A DNA stretch of 64,000 nucleotides from a virus (IMGVR_UViG_3300032278_000003:1-64000); one strand, 5' to 3'. Positions 8,890-16,832 are shown, counted from the stretch's first letter. Made by a program: numbers and translations. Notes: generated from the letters alone by a model not told the origin.

Positions 8890-9225
8890 TTAACCGTTAG
8901 TTACAAGAACTACCCAGGCAGTTCCGTTATAAATGCAAACAGCGCCGTCGCCGATTTCACCGAAAGTTATATCAGCGCCACCTTCGGTGACGGCATTGGC
9001 TGCCTTAATGACTCCAGCAGCTGCAGCAGTCATAGCAAGAACTTTGATAGCTCCAGTTTCTGCTGAAGCCGGTAAAGTTACTTCGTGGGCACCGGCAACT
9101 TTGGTTAAAAATGTCGTAGCGTCTAACGCAGCATCGTCAGCAATTGTAACGCTAGAATTAATACCAAAACCCGAACCAGTCTCTTGAACGAGACCCTTCG
9201 TAAAGTCTATATTAATTTTTGGCAT
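8890..9225 (-). CDS. Small virion-type protein, tandem paralogue 1 of 3
   Basis: The first copy of the trio, 111 residues. The ATG at 9225 (MPKINIDFTKG) is preferred over the non-ATG start at 9258 because AAAGGAGA lies just upstream and the product then aligns end to end with the next paralogue. It shares ALDATTFLT, HEVTLPASAETGAIKVL and the ending GDGAVCIYNGTAWVVLVTNG. It has an Ala-rich loop (TAAAAGVIKAANA) absent from the other two. The three copies differ mostly in this central loop, so they may occupy non-equivalent positions or expose different surfaces. Function is unknown. Confidence 0.82.
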   Translation of the reverse strand: MPKINIDFTKGLVQETGSGFGINSSVTIADDAALDATTFLTKVAGAHEVTLPASAETGAIKVLAMTAAAAGVIKAANAVTEGGADITFGEIGDGAVCIYNGTAWVVLVTNG

Positions 9226-9304
9226 GATCTTTCTCCTTTTTTGTCTGCAAGATTCCACACCGCCGGCAGGGTCGACTGATCAAAATGATGCGGGCCTACT
9301 AATA

Positions 9305-9310
9305 ATTATA
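9305..9310 (-). promoter_or_regulatory. Possible -10 element upstream of the three paralogues
   Basis: The minus strand carries an exact TATAAT 80 bases before the first paralogue, in the 111-base gap after the coiled-coil gene and inside a small inverted repeat (CTACTA...TAGTAG). No TTGACA-like -35 is visible at 16-18 bases. A host-type promoter is therefore weakly supported. Confidence 0.25.
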
Positions 9311-9336
9311 GTAGAAGAATGGATTTACAGGTATTT

Positions 9337-9651
9337 TTACAGACCGGCTTTTCTTAAAAGCGTGAGAAGACGATTGTCATGACGAATATTAGCCCAATTT
9401 TTAATAACGCTAATTAACTCGTTGTTATCGTTGTTATCGTTGTTATTGTTGTTAGTGTTATTTGTTTGAATCGCTGTCAACTGTTCTTTCAAATTAGCGA
9501 TCTCGTTAACTAGCGTATTTACTGTATTAGCTACCTGATTTACTTCTTCACGAGTAGCTGTGATGGGTGTTGTCTTATTTGTTGTCGTCTTCGCTGTGGT
9601 CGTTGCGGGGTTGGTCGTGTTCTTTGTCGCTCGGCTCTTTGAAACTGCCAT
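9337..9651 (-). CDS. Small Thr/Asn-rich coiled-coil protein, unknown
   Basis: A 104-residue protein, not recognised. The first 35 residues are Thr/Lys-rich (TTTAKTTTNKTTPITAT) and probably disordered. Residues 35-62 form a heptad-like coiled coil (VNQVANTVNTLVNEIANLKE). An Asn/Asp-rich linker (NNTNNNNNDNNDNN) follows, then a basic amphipathic tail (IKNWANIRHDNRLLTLLRKA). A strong AAGGAGG precedes the ATG by about 8 bases, suggesting high expression. It could be a small virion trimer or connector; a role linked to the downstream paralogues is only suggested by adjacency. Two exact 10-base direct repeats lie just upstream. Confidence 0.75.
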   Translation of the reverse strand: MAVSKSRATKNTTNPATTTAKTTTNKTTPITATREEVNQVANTVNTLVNEIANLKEQLTAIQTNNTNNNNNDNNDNNELISVIKNWANIRHDNRLLTLLRKAGL

Positions 9652-9685
9652 GATATTGCCTCCTTTAGCTTATAACAAGCTGAAT

Positions 9686-9707
9686 AGTTTATATCTAAGT
9701 TTATATC
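9686..9707 (-). promoter_or_regulatory. Tandem 10-base repeat with late-promoter-like core
   Basis: On the minus strand GATATAAACT occurs twice, exactly, 12 bases apart (9686-9695 and 9698-9707), just upstream of the coiled-coil gene. Each copy contains TATAAACT, similar to the T4 late TATAAATA. Tandem promoters or a two-site operator would fit. Confidence 0.35.
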
Positions 9708-9716
9708 AATTTAAGA

Positions 9717-11276
9717 TTAATCGTTTAATAAACCGGCCAATTTATTCCAACGCGCGAGAAGCAAATCACCTTCGCTCTTTTTAGTACGCGCTGACTCGTC
9801 TTTAATTGTGACTTTCTCTGTTGGGTTAGTACCACCACCGAAAAGATCGCCGGACCACGGTACTTTGCCATGTTTGCTAGCTCCTCTGACTTTTGGTGGG
9901 CTTATCTTTTTCATGTATTTATCAAGATCACCGGGTGTGACTCCGGAAAATTTCATTTTCTCAAAAGCGGCGATTACTTTTTCTTTTTCTTCGTCTGTTA
10001 ATCCTGTTGGTAATCCACCACCGGCTTTATCGACAGCTTCATCATCCAAACCAGCAACTTTGGCCGCATATTTTTCCATGCCAGCAAGTGATCTTGCACC
10101 GGTGGCAGGTCCATCAGCTTCATCATCACACCCCTCGATATCTAAATGACCCGTACCAGATCCCAAAGGTTCACAGATTGCGTTACCAATCGGTTGACCA
10201 TCAACGACTACGCCCTCTGGATCAAACGGTTCTGGCGGGAAATATAAATGAATCTGGTCAAATCCAGCTGCTTCCATAGCTTCAATTGCGGCGCCCTTCT
10301 TGGCAATCTTTCCGGTTTTATCAATATCTGGACCGGCTGCAAAAATACGATCAACTTCTGACTGCGCTACTCGACGGCCACCAGTTGAAGCTCGGTGAAG
10401 ATTAGCAATCCTAGTTCTTTCAGCTGGTTGGTGGATATAAACACCGATAATCTTAAGGCCGGCGAAATCTGCATCACCCTTTAGGTTTCCAAGCGCAGCA
10501 ATTCTTCCGGTATCAGCAGTTGACTCACCGGCTTGATCAGCTAAGTAAACTGTTGCGTAAGGAGTCTCACCAATCTCTTTAATACCATCCATTAAACTCT
10601 TTAGTTCAGTCTTAACATCACTCATGTACCGCGCCGCCGCTGCTGCTCTGACACCTAGCGTCGGTGACCCATCGCTTGGGCCCATCATCTCATTAGTTGC
10701 ACTATCTAAACCATCAATTGATTTTGAAAAACCACGGGCTTGCGTAAAGAATGCTTTGGTGTTCGGAAAACCAGCAAACTCATCACCGCCACCAGCACCT
10801 TTGACTTTTTCAAAAGCTGATTTGCTAAGAATCGAAGATAACTCAAACTTCTTACCCTTTTCATTAACATGAAAATACTCACCAACAATTGAATCAAAAT
10901 CCTCGCCAGCATCAACGCGCTTAGATATCTCATTAAAAACTGCTGGAGCTAACGTCTCTTGCGTCACACTAGTCATGGCTTTGTCTTCTTCTTGAAACTG
11001 TTTTGTACCAGCATCGCCCAAATCATCGAGGTAATCTTCAAAATTCTTTTCTTGGTTTGCACCAATAAAATCACCAATCGCTTTTTTAGCAGCGCCCTTA
11101 CCCGCAGCAGGTGGTCCGTATAACGCAACCAAAGTTATCGGTTTGGCATCAGCGGCTTGAACTTGCTGAGCTAGCTCAGTTTCGGCTTCCCTTAAAATCT
11201 GTCGCAGCTTCTTTCGTCTCTTGAGTTTAGGCTTATTGACGTTTGGGATATCGTATAACTCTTTTAGCGTTTTCAT
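9717..11276 (-). CDS. P-loop kinase, zeta-toxin-like, in the head gene cluster
   Basis: A 519-residue nucleotide-binding protein. Residues 48-65 are a strand plus Walker A (TLVALYGPPAAGKGAAKKAI). Near residues 275-305 come a strand (LKIIGVYIHQP) and an Arg-rich lid-like segment (RTRIANLHRASTGGRRVAQS), an arrangement typical of zeta-toxin/polynucleotide-kinase-like P-loop kinases. The substrate cannot be told. The N-terminus is basic (KPKLKRRKKLRQ) and contains ILRE/A at residues 27-31, a prohead-protease-type site also found in the capsid protein. The C-terminus ends LLLARWNKLAGLLND, sharing R-W-x-x-L-A-G with the scaffold end. It lies directly after the capsid gene and its terminator. These features suggest a protein packaged or assembled in the prohead; alternatively a cytoplasmic toxin-like kinase. 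Confidence 0.75.
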   Translation of the reverse strand: MKTLKELYDIPNVNKPKLKRRKKLRQILREAETELAQQVQAADAKPITLVALYGPPAAGKGAAKKAIGDFIGANQEKNFEDYLDDLGDAGTKQFQEEDKAMTSVTQETLAPAVFNEISKRVDAGEDFDSIVGEYFHVNEKGKKFELSSILSKSAFEKVKGAGGGDEFAGFPNTKAFFTQARGFSKSIDGLDSATNEMMGPSDGSPTLGVRAAAAARYMSDVKTELKSLMDGIKEIGETPYATVYLADQAGESTADTGRIAALGNLKGDADFAGLKIIGVYIHQPAERTRIANLHRASTGGRRVAQSEVDRIFAAGPDIDKTGKIAKKGAAIEAMEAAGFDQIHLYFPPEPFDPEGVVVDGQPIGNAICEPLGSGTGHLDIEGCDDEADGPATGARSLAGMEKYAAKVAGLDDEAVDKAGGGLPTGLTDEEKEKVIAAFEKMKFSGVTPGDLDKYMKKISPPKVRGASKHGKVPWSGDLFGGGTNPTEKVTIKDESARTKKSEGDLLLARWNKLAGLLND

Positions 11277-11343
11277 TGAATCTCCAGTAAAGCATCAAGG
11301 GTGATGATCATCAAAATATAAATATCATCCTCAGCGACAAAAG

Positions 11344-11376
11344 TAAAAAAAAAGGGTGGCCCGAAGACCACCCTTA
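11344..11376 (-). terminator. Intrinsic terminator after the major capsid gene
   Basis: On the minus strand an 8-bp stem (AAGGGTGG / CCACCCTT, 8-base loop) is followed directly by a run of T residues. It lies 22 bases past the capsid stop codon and should end the capsid transcript before the kinase gene. Confidence 0.9.
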
Positions 11377-11397
11377 GTTCATAGGATTAAAAACCTA

Positions 11398-13281
11398 TTA
11401 GATAATGTCCATGTCCAAACATGTAACAGTACCGTAGAAATCACCGCGGACCATCTTCTTGCCGTAGCGAGTCATGACACCCTTACGTGGGGTGAAGTCC
11501 TCTGGCTGGAAGATTGTCGGAGTGACAATCAGCGGTACATACGGAGCGTAGACATAACCTGTCTCCAAATAGCTACCACCCTTAAAACCAACAAGGATCC
11601 TGTTGCGTGGGAAGTATGGGTCCTTGTAAACCGTAAAACGGCTTGTAAGGGTACCAACTGCTTCAGCACCGATGCTCATTGGGCTAGCAACTTGACCGTC
11701 ACTATCGAGGCTCAATGCTGGCTTATAAAGTATGGAAGATTCCAAAACAGTAGCAATCTCAGGGCTGACAACTATAAAGTTAGCAGCACCACGAAGAGTG
11801 CGACGATGGATCTCGTTAGCAACATCAATGATCGTCTCGATGAGAGTCTCATACCACTCGCGGACCGTACCTGTAAAAGCAGGTCCGGGTCGTAGTGACG
11901 TAGCTCGCGAAACAGCCACACCAGTTCTCTTATTAACGAAGTTACCAGGTGAGCGGCTCCAAAAGTAGTTAGCTGCCTCAGCGCCATTAAGAAGATCACC
12001 AAGGATCTCACGATCAATCTCAAGAGCAACCTGCTCCGAGAGGATCTGAGTGAGCTCAACCTCAGCATCTAAGCTGTGATAAGCGTTCAAATCCTGCGCG
12101 AGTTCTGGTGACCACTTAGCGCGTAGCTTACGGGTCTCAGCAACAACAGGTACTGACTCAATCTTGATATCAATCTCTGGAATAGTGCTCTCTGCAGCAA
12201 AGCTAGACTCGAAGGCCGGTGAAACGATAGTCGACATATCAGCTGAATCTGTAGCCGATGGTAAGACATAATCGAATGCAGCATGCTGGTCAGCGCCATC
12301 GCTGAAGTCAGCAGAAACAATCTGCGTCGCATCAGTTTCGTGAAGCTTGACAACCATCAATACGTGAGTATGATCAGCGGCATTGGAAAGTACCTGAGTT
12401 GAATCTTTGTCTACCCAAGCTTTAATTAGCCGGTTAAGACGACGAACGTTAAGAATTCCCTCTCCGCCCTGGACAGCATCTGGTACTTCCACAACACCAG
12501 CAATAGCGACCGCGGCAGCAAACAGCGATACTTCTTGGACCATCGTTAAATCCATGCCTGGCAAACAAGCTTTTGGTACTGCCAATAAAGCATAATTAGC
12601 ACCAGCTTCTAGTTCAGCAGTAATCTGAGGATCGTGAGAATACCAAGCAGCGTCAGCTGTTGTCAACTTAAGAGTATCCACCCGCGCGGTGTTTGTGGCT
12701 GCTGTTCCGGGGATAAATAAATTACCGACCGCAAGAGTATCCAAAGTGTCGTTACTGACGGAACCAACATTTTTCTTACGCGCTTTTGAATAACCAGTAC
12801 CGGTTAAGTCGTATTGACCACCAGCTGCTAGCGCTGGTGTGCCAGCTTTAGGATTCGTTGGTGTGCCGTAGATTGACTCACCCTTATCGTAGGAAGCTTC
12901 AGATGCAGTACCATCACCACCGACCGAAGAACCATATGTGTAATCCAGATAGAAAAGCAGACCGGAAGGAAGGCTCATTGGCTGGATCGAGACAAGCTCG
13001 TTAGCAATCAATCCACCGAAAACTCGGCGAACGATCGGGAACGCAATATTTGTGAAACCACGGATAGATGAATCACCTACAGTGCCGGCACCGAGACTAG
13101 AAGCCTCGCGCAGTGCCTGCCCTGCCTGATTTTCAAGCATAGTGGCCATGTTTTCGCGCTTAACTCCTTCGAGTCCGCGCAAGAGACCAGTACGGCCCCA
13201 TTTTTCTAACAGTCGACGATTCGCAGTACCAATATTGCGTGATTTGATACCCTCAGTCAACTGACTCAATGAAAAACTCAT
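11398..13281 (-). CDS. Major capsid protein, T4 gp23-like
   Basis: Main shell protein (627 residues; T4 gp23 has 521), HK97 fold by family. Diagnostic is residues 76-113: FTNIAFPIVRRVFGGLIANE then LVSIQPMSLPSGLLFYLDYT, the spine-helix region of T4-type capsids. Other family motifs are SPELAQDLNAYHSLDAEVEL, LSEQVALEIDREILGDLLNG, and the late FTVYKDPYFPRNRILVGFKG. A candidate protease site L57-R-E59/A60 in MLENQAGQALREASS would remove the N-terminal 59 residues. An AGGAG precedes the ATG. It follows the scaffold gene by 31 bases, as in T4 22-23, and is closed by a terminator. Residues 120-300 hold extra Ala/Thr-rich sequence, probably an outer insertion. Confidence 0.95.
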   Translation of the reverse strand: MSFSLSQLTEGIKSRNIGTANRRLLEKWGRTGLLRGLEGVKRENMATMLENQAGQALREASSLGAGTVGDSSIRGFTNIAFPIVRRVFGGLIANELVSIQPMSLPSGLLFYLDYTYGSSVGGDGTASEASYDKGESIYGTPTNPKAGTPALAAGGQYDLTGTGYSKARKKNVGSVSNDTLDTLAVGNLFIPGTAATNTARVDTLKLTTADAAWYSHDPQITAELEAGANYALLAVPKACLPGMDLTMVQEVSLFAAAVAIAGVVEVPDAVQGGEGILNVRRLNRLIKAWVDKDSTQVLSNAADHTHVLMVVKLHETDATQIVSADFSDGADQHAAFDYVLPSATDSADMSTIVSPAFESSFAAESTIPEIDIKIESVPVVAETRKLRAKWSPELAQDLNAYHSLDAEVELTQILSEQVALEIDREILGDLLNGAEAANYFWSRSPGNFVNKRTGVAVSRATSLRPGPAFTGTVREWYETLIETIIDVANEIHRRTLRGAANFIVVSPEIATVLESSILYKPALSLDSDGQVASPMSIGAEAVGTLTSRFTVYKDPYFPRNRILVGFKGGSYLETGYVYAPYVPLIVTPTIFQPEDFTPRKGVMTRYGKKMVRGDFYGTVTCLDMDII

Positions 13282-13312
13282 TTGTTTTCTCCTTTATTCA
13301 TTAAATAAGTTG

Positions 13313-14974
13313 TTATTTTCTAATGCCAGCCAAAGTTGCCCATCGTGCTGCCACAGTATCCTCGTTAATCGCGGGTGAACCGCTACGAGTTGACTTACTG
13401 GCGGACGACAACAGTTTCCGACTACCTGCGGACTCGTTAATCTTACGAGAACGCTTAACTAAAGACTTTGCAAGTCCCTGGTAAAGGAACTTAGCCTCAC
13501 GAACGGTCTTGGCATTATCAAGGGCCTCGACTATGGCACGCTGCTGCTTCTGCGTCACATTACGATTCTGCATCAGTTTATTCACATATAAAAGCTTAGC
13601 GTTAAATAAATTCATTTCTTTAAGCTGCTTCTGCAGCTTTCTGTTCTCGGTCTGTAACCGAGCTGTGCTACGACGGGTGCGGCTGGCAGAATTTCTGCGC
13701 TGTGCTCTACCTCGACGACGGCTTTCAACAGTCGGGGTTGGTGCATCACCAAGCTCGTCTGCCAAGGCATTCAAAAGGTCATCTTCATCAACATCGACAA
13801 ACATATCACCTTCATCTTCGCCACCACCAAAGTTATCTATAACTCCGGGGTCTACGCCTTCGCCTTCACGAAGCTTACGCAATCGACGAATCTCACGGCG
13901 AAGGATGTTTTCATCAATCTCGTAAACCTCATCAGTTGCTTCAGCATCATCATCGCCTTCATCGGTGGCTTCGGCTTCGTCATCGTCGCCTTCGCTAAAC
14001 CGGTCGAATTCACCGAGGTCGATCTCTTCTTCCTCAGCTTCTTCACCGCCTTCTTCTTCACCTTCTTCACCTTCACCTTCGGCACCTACCTCGACCTCAA
14101 GACCGAGTGCGGCGCCTAAATCTTCAAGCGCGGTAGAGGCGGCATCGACGTCAACGTCTTCAGCAGCAGCTTCTTCGCCACCACCGAGGTCTTCATCGCC
14201 CCCCTCTAATTCTTCATCTTCTTCATATACGTCCATCTCGTTGTACTCGTCTGTTTCATCAATCTCAAACAAGCGTCGAAAGATAGCACTGCTTCTTCTA
14301 GTCATCTCTTTGATCTCCTTTATCATGTTTTTATAAGAAGTAGTTAATTGTTTGTTTGCCCCTTCTTTAAGGAGCAGCCTCTTCATCAACAAAGCTTCAG
14401 AAAGCAAGTCCTGATATGCTTTTTTTATCAGTGTCCGTTGCTTCTCATTAAGCTTATTGAACTGGAGGCCTTGAAGCATTGCATCCATCCTTTTCGCCTG
14501 GCGTCTTATAGAATTAAATGCTTCTTTAAGATTTACTTTACCTGACATTACGGTTGAACGAGTGTTTTTCCTCAAACCGCGGTTCCGACCGCGACCTTCA
14601 GCAACGGAAATATTAACGTCTCCCTGCGCATTTACTGTTACGGATGTATTCTCGACTTCATCATCGTCATCGGACATCTCATCTTCCAGTGCGGGGGGTT
14701 CCAATAATTCGTCTTCGGGCATCGGCGGTGGTCGTGGTTGATCGACTACCGACGGAGGTAATTCTTCGTCTTCGTCATCAGCCATCATTGCGATATCAAT
14801 CCCAGTCACTTCATCTTCAACAGGCTCATCTTGCTCTCCCATGATTTGCGCTTCAATTAGCGCTTTAATACGAGGAGTTACAGCCTCGATAATCTTGTTC
14901 TTGGCGTTTTGTTCCGCCATATCGCGAAGCTGCTTAGCCTCGGCAATCGCCTGTTCATATAGATTACTTGACAT
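13313..14974 (-). CDS. Prohead core scaffolding protein, T4 gp22-like
   Basis: Predicted internal scaffold on which the capsid assembles and which the protease degrades. The N-terminus MSSNLYEQAIAEAKQLRDMA followed by EQNAKNKIIEAVTPRIKAL is the helical start seen in T4-type scaffolds. Long acidic tracts follow (residues 60-110 and 245-345, many Asp/Glu runs), separated by a basic helical segment (RRQAKRMDAMLQGLQFNKLN). A coiled coil (TARLQTENRKLQKQLKEMNL) precedes a basic tail. It ends AARWATLAGIRK, sharing the W-x-x-L-A peptide with two other head-cluster proteins. At 553 residues it is about twice T4 gp22 (269). Its position directly before the capsid gene supports the call. Confidence 0.82.
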   Translation of the reverse strand: MSSNLYEQAIAEAKQLRDMAEQNAKNKIIEAVTPRIKALIEAQIMGEQDEPVEDEVTGIDIAMMADDEDEELPPSVVDQPRPPPMPEDELLEPPALEDEMSDDDDEVENTSVTVNAQGDVNISVAEGRGRNRGLRKNTRSTVMSGKVNLKEAFNSIRRQAKRMDAMLQGLQFNKLNEKQRTLIKKAYQDLLSEALLMKRLLLKEGANKQLTTSYKNMIKEIKEMTRRSSAIFRRLFEIDETDEYNEMDVYEEDEELEGGDEDLGGGEEAAAEDVDVDAASTALEDLGAALGLEVEVGAEGEGEEGEEEGGEEAEEEEIDLGEFDRFSEGDDDEAEATDEGDDDAEATDEVYEIDENILRREIRRLRKLREGEGVDPGVIDNFGGGEDEGDMFVDVDEDDLLNALADELGDAPTPTVESRRRGRAQRRNSASRTRRSTARLQTENRKLQKQLKEMNLFNAKLLYVNKLMQNRNVTQKQQRAIVEALDNAKTVREAKFLYQGLAKSLVKRSRKINESAGSRKLLSSASKSTRSGSPAINEDTVAARWATLAGIRK

Positions 14975-15040
14975 AAAACCACCTATGCTCTACTATACGG
15001 TAAATATCGTAAAAAAAACTAAATTTACCATTTCTCAGTT

Positions 15041-15048
15041 AATTTATT
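15041..15048 (-). promoter_or_regulatory. Possible late promoter element before the scaffold gene
   Basis: The minus strand reads AATAAATT in the 84-base gap before the scaffold gene, 67 bases from its start. It resembles the octamers before the sheath gene and the LamG-like 946-residue gene. The gap also holds a run of eight T residues without a clear stem. Confidence 0.22.
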
Positions 15049-15058
15049 AAAAAATAAG

Positions 15059-15607
15059 TCAACTTTCGTTGACTCCAAGTATATTTTTGATTATCAGCCT
15101 CACTTTTTTGAGAGATAAATCTTCGTCATCGCCTAAATCAAAAAAACTTATTTCATTATCCGCGCCGACAGATCGGTGCGGATGACTATATCCTATCGTA
15201 CTCCCGGTCTGCTGTAAACTGCCAGGAGAATATGCTTTCGGAGAATTCGCTCCGCCACCAACTTGTATTCTGTTTTTATATAAACCTGGAATGGGAGATA
15301 AACCTTGCACAGAAGCTAATTCTCCAAGTTTCGTATTGCCCGCGACGTAATAAAACGGATCGGTACCATTGATAGCTAAAAAATCATTAGCTAAATAACT
15401 GTTTACTATTTTTCTAATCTTGCTTTGAATGTCAATTGGAATATCTGACACGTCTACTTCGGCATCATCTTCTTCTTGGTATGGATACTGAGATGATTGT
15501 TGTTTGGGTTTGTGAAATTTAGAAACTATTTGCCCGTAACCAAGACCCGTCCTACTATTAGGACGAGCCCCGGGGGCATAGTCTCCAGTAGATGCTGGTA
15601 TTGACAT
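15059..15607 (-). CDS. Unknown head-cluster protein, 182 aa
   Basis: Not recognised. The N-terminal 50 residues are polar and Gln/Pro-rich (RPNSRTGLGYGQIVSKFHKP, then QQSSQYPYQ). A helix rich in Ile and Lys follows (IPIDIQSKIRKIVNSYLAND), then FLAINGTDPFYYVAGNTKLG, a Gly/Ser/Pro-rich stretch, and a terminal helix (LSLKKVRLIIKNILGVNES) after an acidic FFDLGDDEDL. No signal peptide, membrane segment or enzyme motif is seen. It lies between the small head proteins and the scaffold and is probably a virion or assembly component by position only. The stop of the upstream gene is 5 bases before its start. Confidence 0.7.
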   Translation of the reverse strand: MSIPASTGDYAPGARPNSRTGLGYGQIVSKFHKPKQQSSQYPYQEEDDAEVDVSDIPIDIQSKIRKIVNSYLANDFLAINGTDPFYYVAGNTKLGELASVQGLSPIPGLYKNRIQVGGGANSPKAYSPGSLQQTGSTIGYSHPHRSVGADNEISFFDLGDDEDLSLKKVRLIIKNILGVNES

Positions 15608-15612
15608 CTAGA

Positions 15613-16089
15613 TTACTTACCGATTGATTTCCCCAGCTCGTAATCACCAAGCGTGTGACGAGCTTGTTTTTCCGAGGTAGCTTTTGGATTCGTCAAAGCA
15701 CCGACACCGACTCCGGGCGTATCGTTTGCTGTTTGGCCGAAACCATCTGGGGGATCTGGTTGGTCTGATGGATCGACAGATCCTGCGCCTGGGGATGATG
15801 GGTTAGGAACGTAAGGGCTGGCTGGTAAACCGCCGCCGCCGGTAGCTACTTCAGACATGTCTGGCGAGTCTGAATAATCTCTATTGAACATCCCAAAAGT
15901 GTGTCCTTCATCGTTGACTGTTCCGTCAAGAACTTTTTCTTGAAAATCTGCTCGGACTTCATCGTCTTTCATCTCCAATAAAGGCGAACCGGGAAAGCAC
16001 GCTTTTAATGACAGATCATCTCGAGAACCCAAAGATCTTGATCTGGGTTCACCTTTAATTTCTACAACACCTTGTGTGTGAGTTGGCAT
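15613..16089 (-). CDS. Unknown head-cluster protein, 158 aa
   Basis: A 158-residue protein without recognised relatives. An N-terminal segment (GVVEIKGEPRSRSLGSRDDL) is followed by CFPGSPLLEMKDDEVRADFQ, then a long Gly/Pro/Asp-rich central region (GGGGLPASPYVPNPSSPGAG, DQPDPPDGFG) that is probably disordered. It ends with a short helix (KQARHTLGDYELGKSIGK). AGGAGA sits before the ATG. The low-complexity middle and location among small head genes suggest an assembly or linker protein. No catalytic residues are evident. Confidence 0.7.
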   Translation of the reverse strand: MPTHTQGVVEIKGEPRSRSLGSRDDLSLKACFPGSPLLEMKDDEVRADFQEKVLDGTVNDEGHTFGMFNRDYSDSPDMSEVATGGGGLPASPYVPNPSSPGAGSVDPSDQPDPPDGFGQTANDTPGVGVGALTNPKATSEKQARHTLGDYELGKSIGK

Positions 16090-16101
16090 TTAATATATCT
16101 C

Positions 16102-16377
16102 CTATTTAGAAAGTTTTTTTAACAAATACTTTTTCTTTCCCACAATCTTCGTAAGAGTCTTTCGAATCTTAGATTCAGAAATCTTTAATGCCTTCAAGTG
16201 ATCTAAGTCTTTCTCTAAAGCACCGGCATAAGAATCAGCATCAACTTCTTCAGCATCAACTTTCGCGGCGTCTTCTTCACCTTGCTCTAAGGTCTCAGAA
16301 ATACTAGTTCGCTCTTCTCGAATCATTCGACGAAGAATTCTGGGTGTTAACTTAATTGATTTTCTTGACTTTCTCAT
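16102..16377 (-). CDS. Small prohead-core-like protein, 91 aa
   Basis: The ATG at 16377 (MRKSRKSIKLTPRILRRMIR) is preferred to a TTG 12 bases earlier because GGAG lies 6 bases upstream and overlaps that TTG. The protein has a basic N-terminus, an acidic middle (TLEQGEEDAAKVDAEEVDAD) and a Lys-rich helical end (KIRKTLTKIVGKKKYLLKKL). This charge layout resembles small prohead core proteins such as T4 gp67/gp68, which are protease substrates, and it contains glutamates in protease-like contexts (MIRE/E, ISE/T). The location between protease and scaffold fits that idea, but homology is not shown. Confidence 0.7.
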   Translation of the reverse strand: MRKSRKSIKLTPRILRRMIREERTSISETLEQGEEDAAKVDAEEVDADSYAGALEKDLDHLKALKISESKIRKTLTKIVGKKKYLLKKLSK

Positions 16378-16406
16378 AACGCACTCCAAATAAACTGTTT
16401 ATATTA

Positions 16407-16814
16407 TTATTTATGCTGCCCAGGCAGTTTCTTTTCAGAAAATGCTAAAGTTGCCCAGTTGCCGGCAGCGTCTCCGAAGAGATCAGTGGGATCATTTTGA
16501 TCCACAACTTGAGATATAGCATCTGGAGCAACTGTCCGCGAATTGCTCTCAGCGCTTGTTTGTTCCTGTAATGTTGTCCTAGCAGTATCAGCAAAAATGC
16601 TCTGCATCAGCGGATCATCCGTCATTCCCATAATAGTTTCGGGAATCACATCTTTTTTAACCCTGGGTTTCTTGCGTCTTGCTGGGGCTCTTTTCGCTGC
16701 TACTTTCTTTGATTCTTTAATCTGGTTATTAGCACCAACTAAACCCTCAGCAAGAATCTCTACCAAACACTCTTTGACTAAACTCTTCAAAACTGACCTG
16801 CTTACTTTAGACAT
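16407..16814 (-). CDS. Small head-cluster protein with shared C-terminal W-x-x-L-A peptide
   Basis: A 135-residue protein. The N-terminus is an amphipathic helix (SRSVLKSLVKECLVEILAEG) containing ILAE/G at residues 20-24, a plausible prohead-protease site. A very basic patch follows (KKVAAKRAPARRKKPRVKKD), which could bind DNA, then TIMGMTDDPLMQSIFADTAR. Near the C-terminus DLFGDAAGNWATLAFSEKKL repeats the W-A-T-L-A of the scaffold end (RWATLAGIRK). The combination of cleavable leader, basic body and shared tail peptide resembles T4-style internal head proteins injected with the DNA. This is an inference; no family was recognised with confidence. Confidence 0.72.
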   Translation of the reverse strand: MSKVSRSVLKSLVKECLVEILAEGLVGANNQIKESKKVAAKRAPARRKKPRVKKDVIPETIMGMTDDPLMQSIFADTARTTLQEQTSAESNSRTVAPDAISQVVDQNDPTDLFGDAAGNWATLAFSEKKLPGQHK

Positions 16815-16832
16815 TTATTAATCTTCCTCATG

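Noticed and set aside
11317-11324. Exact TATAAATA on the plus strand (also at 55472-55479)
   Set aside because: It matches the T4 late consensus but points away from all genes. No plus-strand gene follows, so chance in AT-rich gaps is more likely.
13509-14336. Plus-strand Ser-rich open frames opposite the scaffold gene
   Set aside because: They are the antisense of Asp/Glu runs, which give Ser/Leu-rich frames. No start context supports them.
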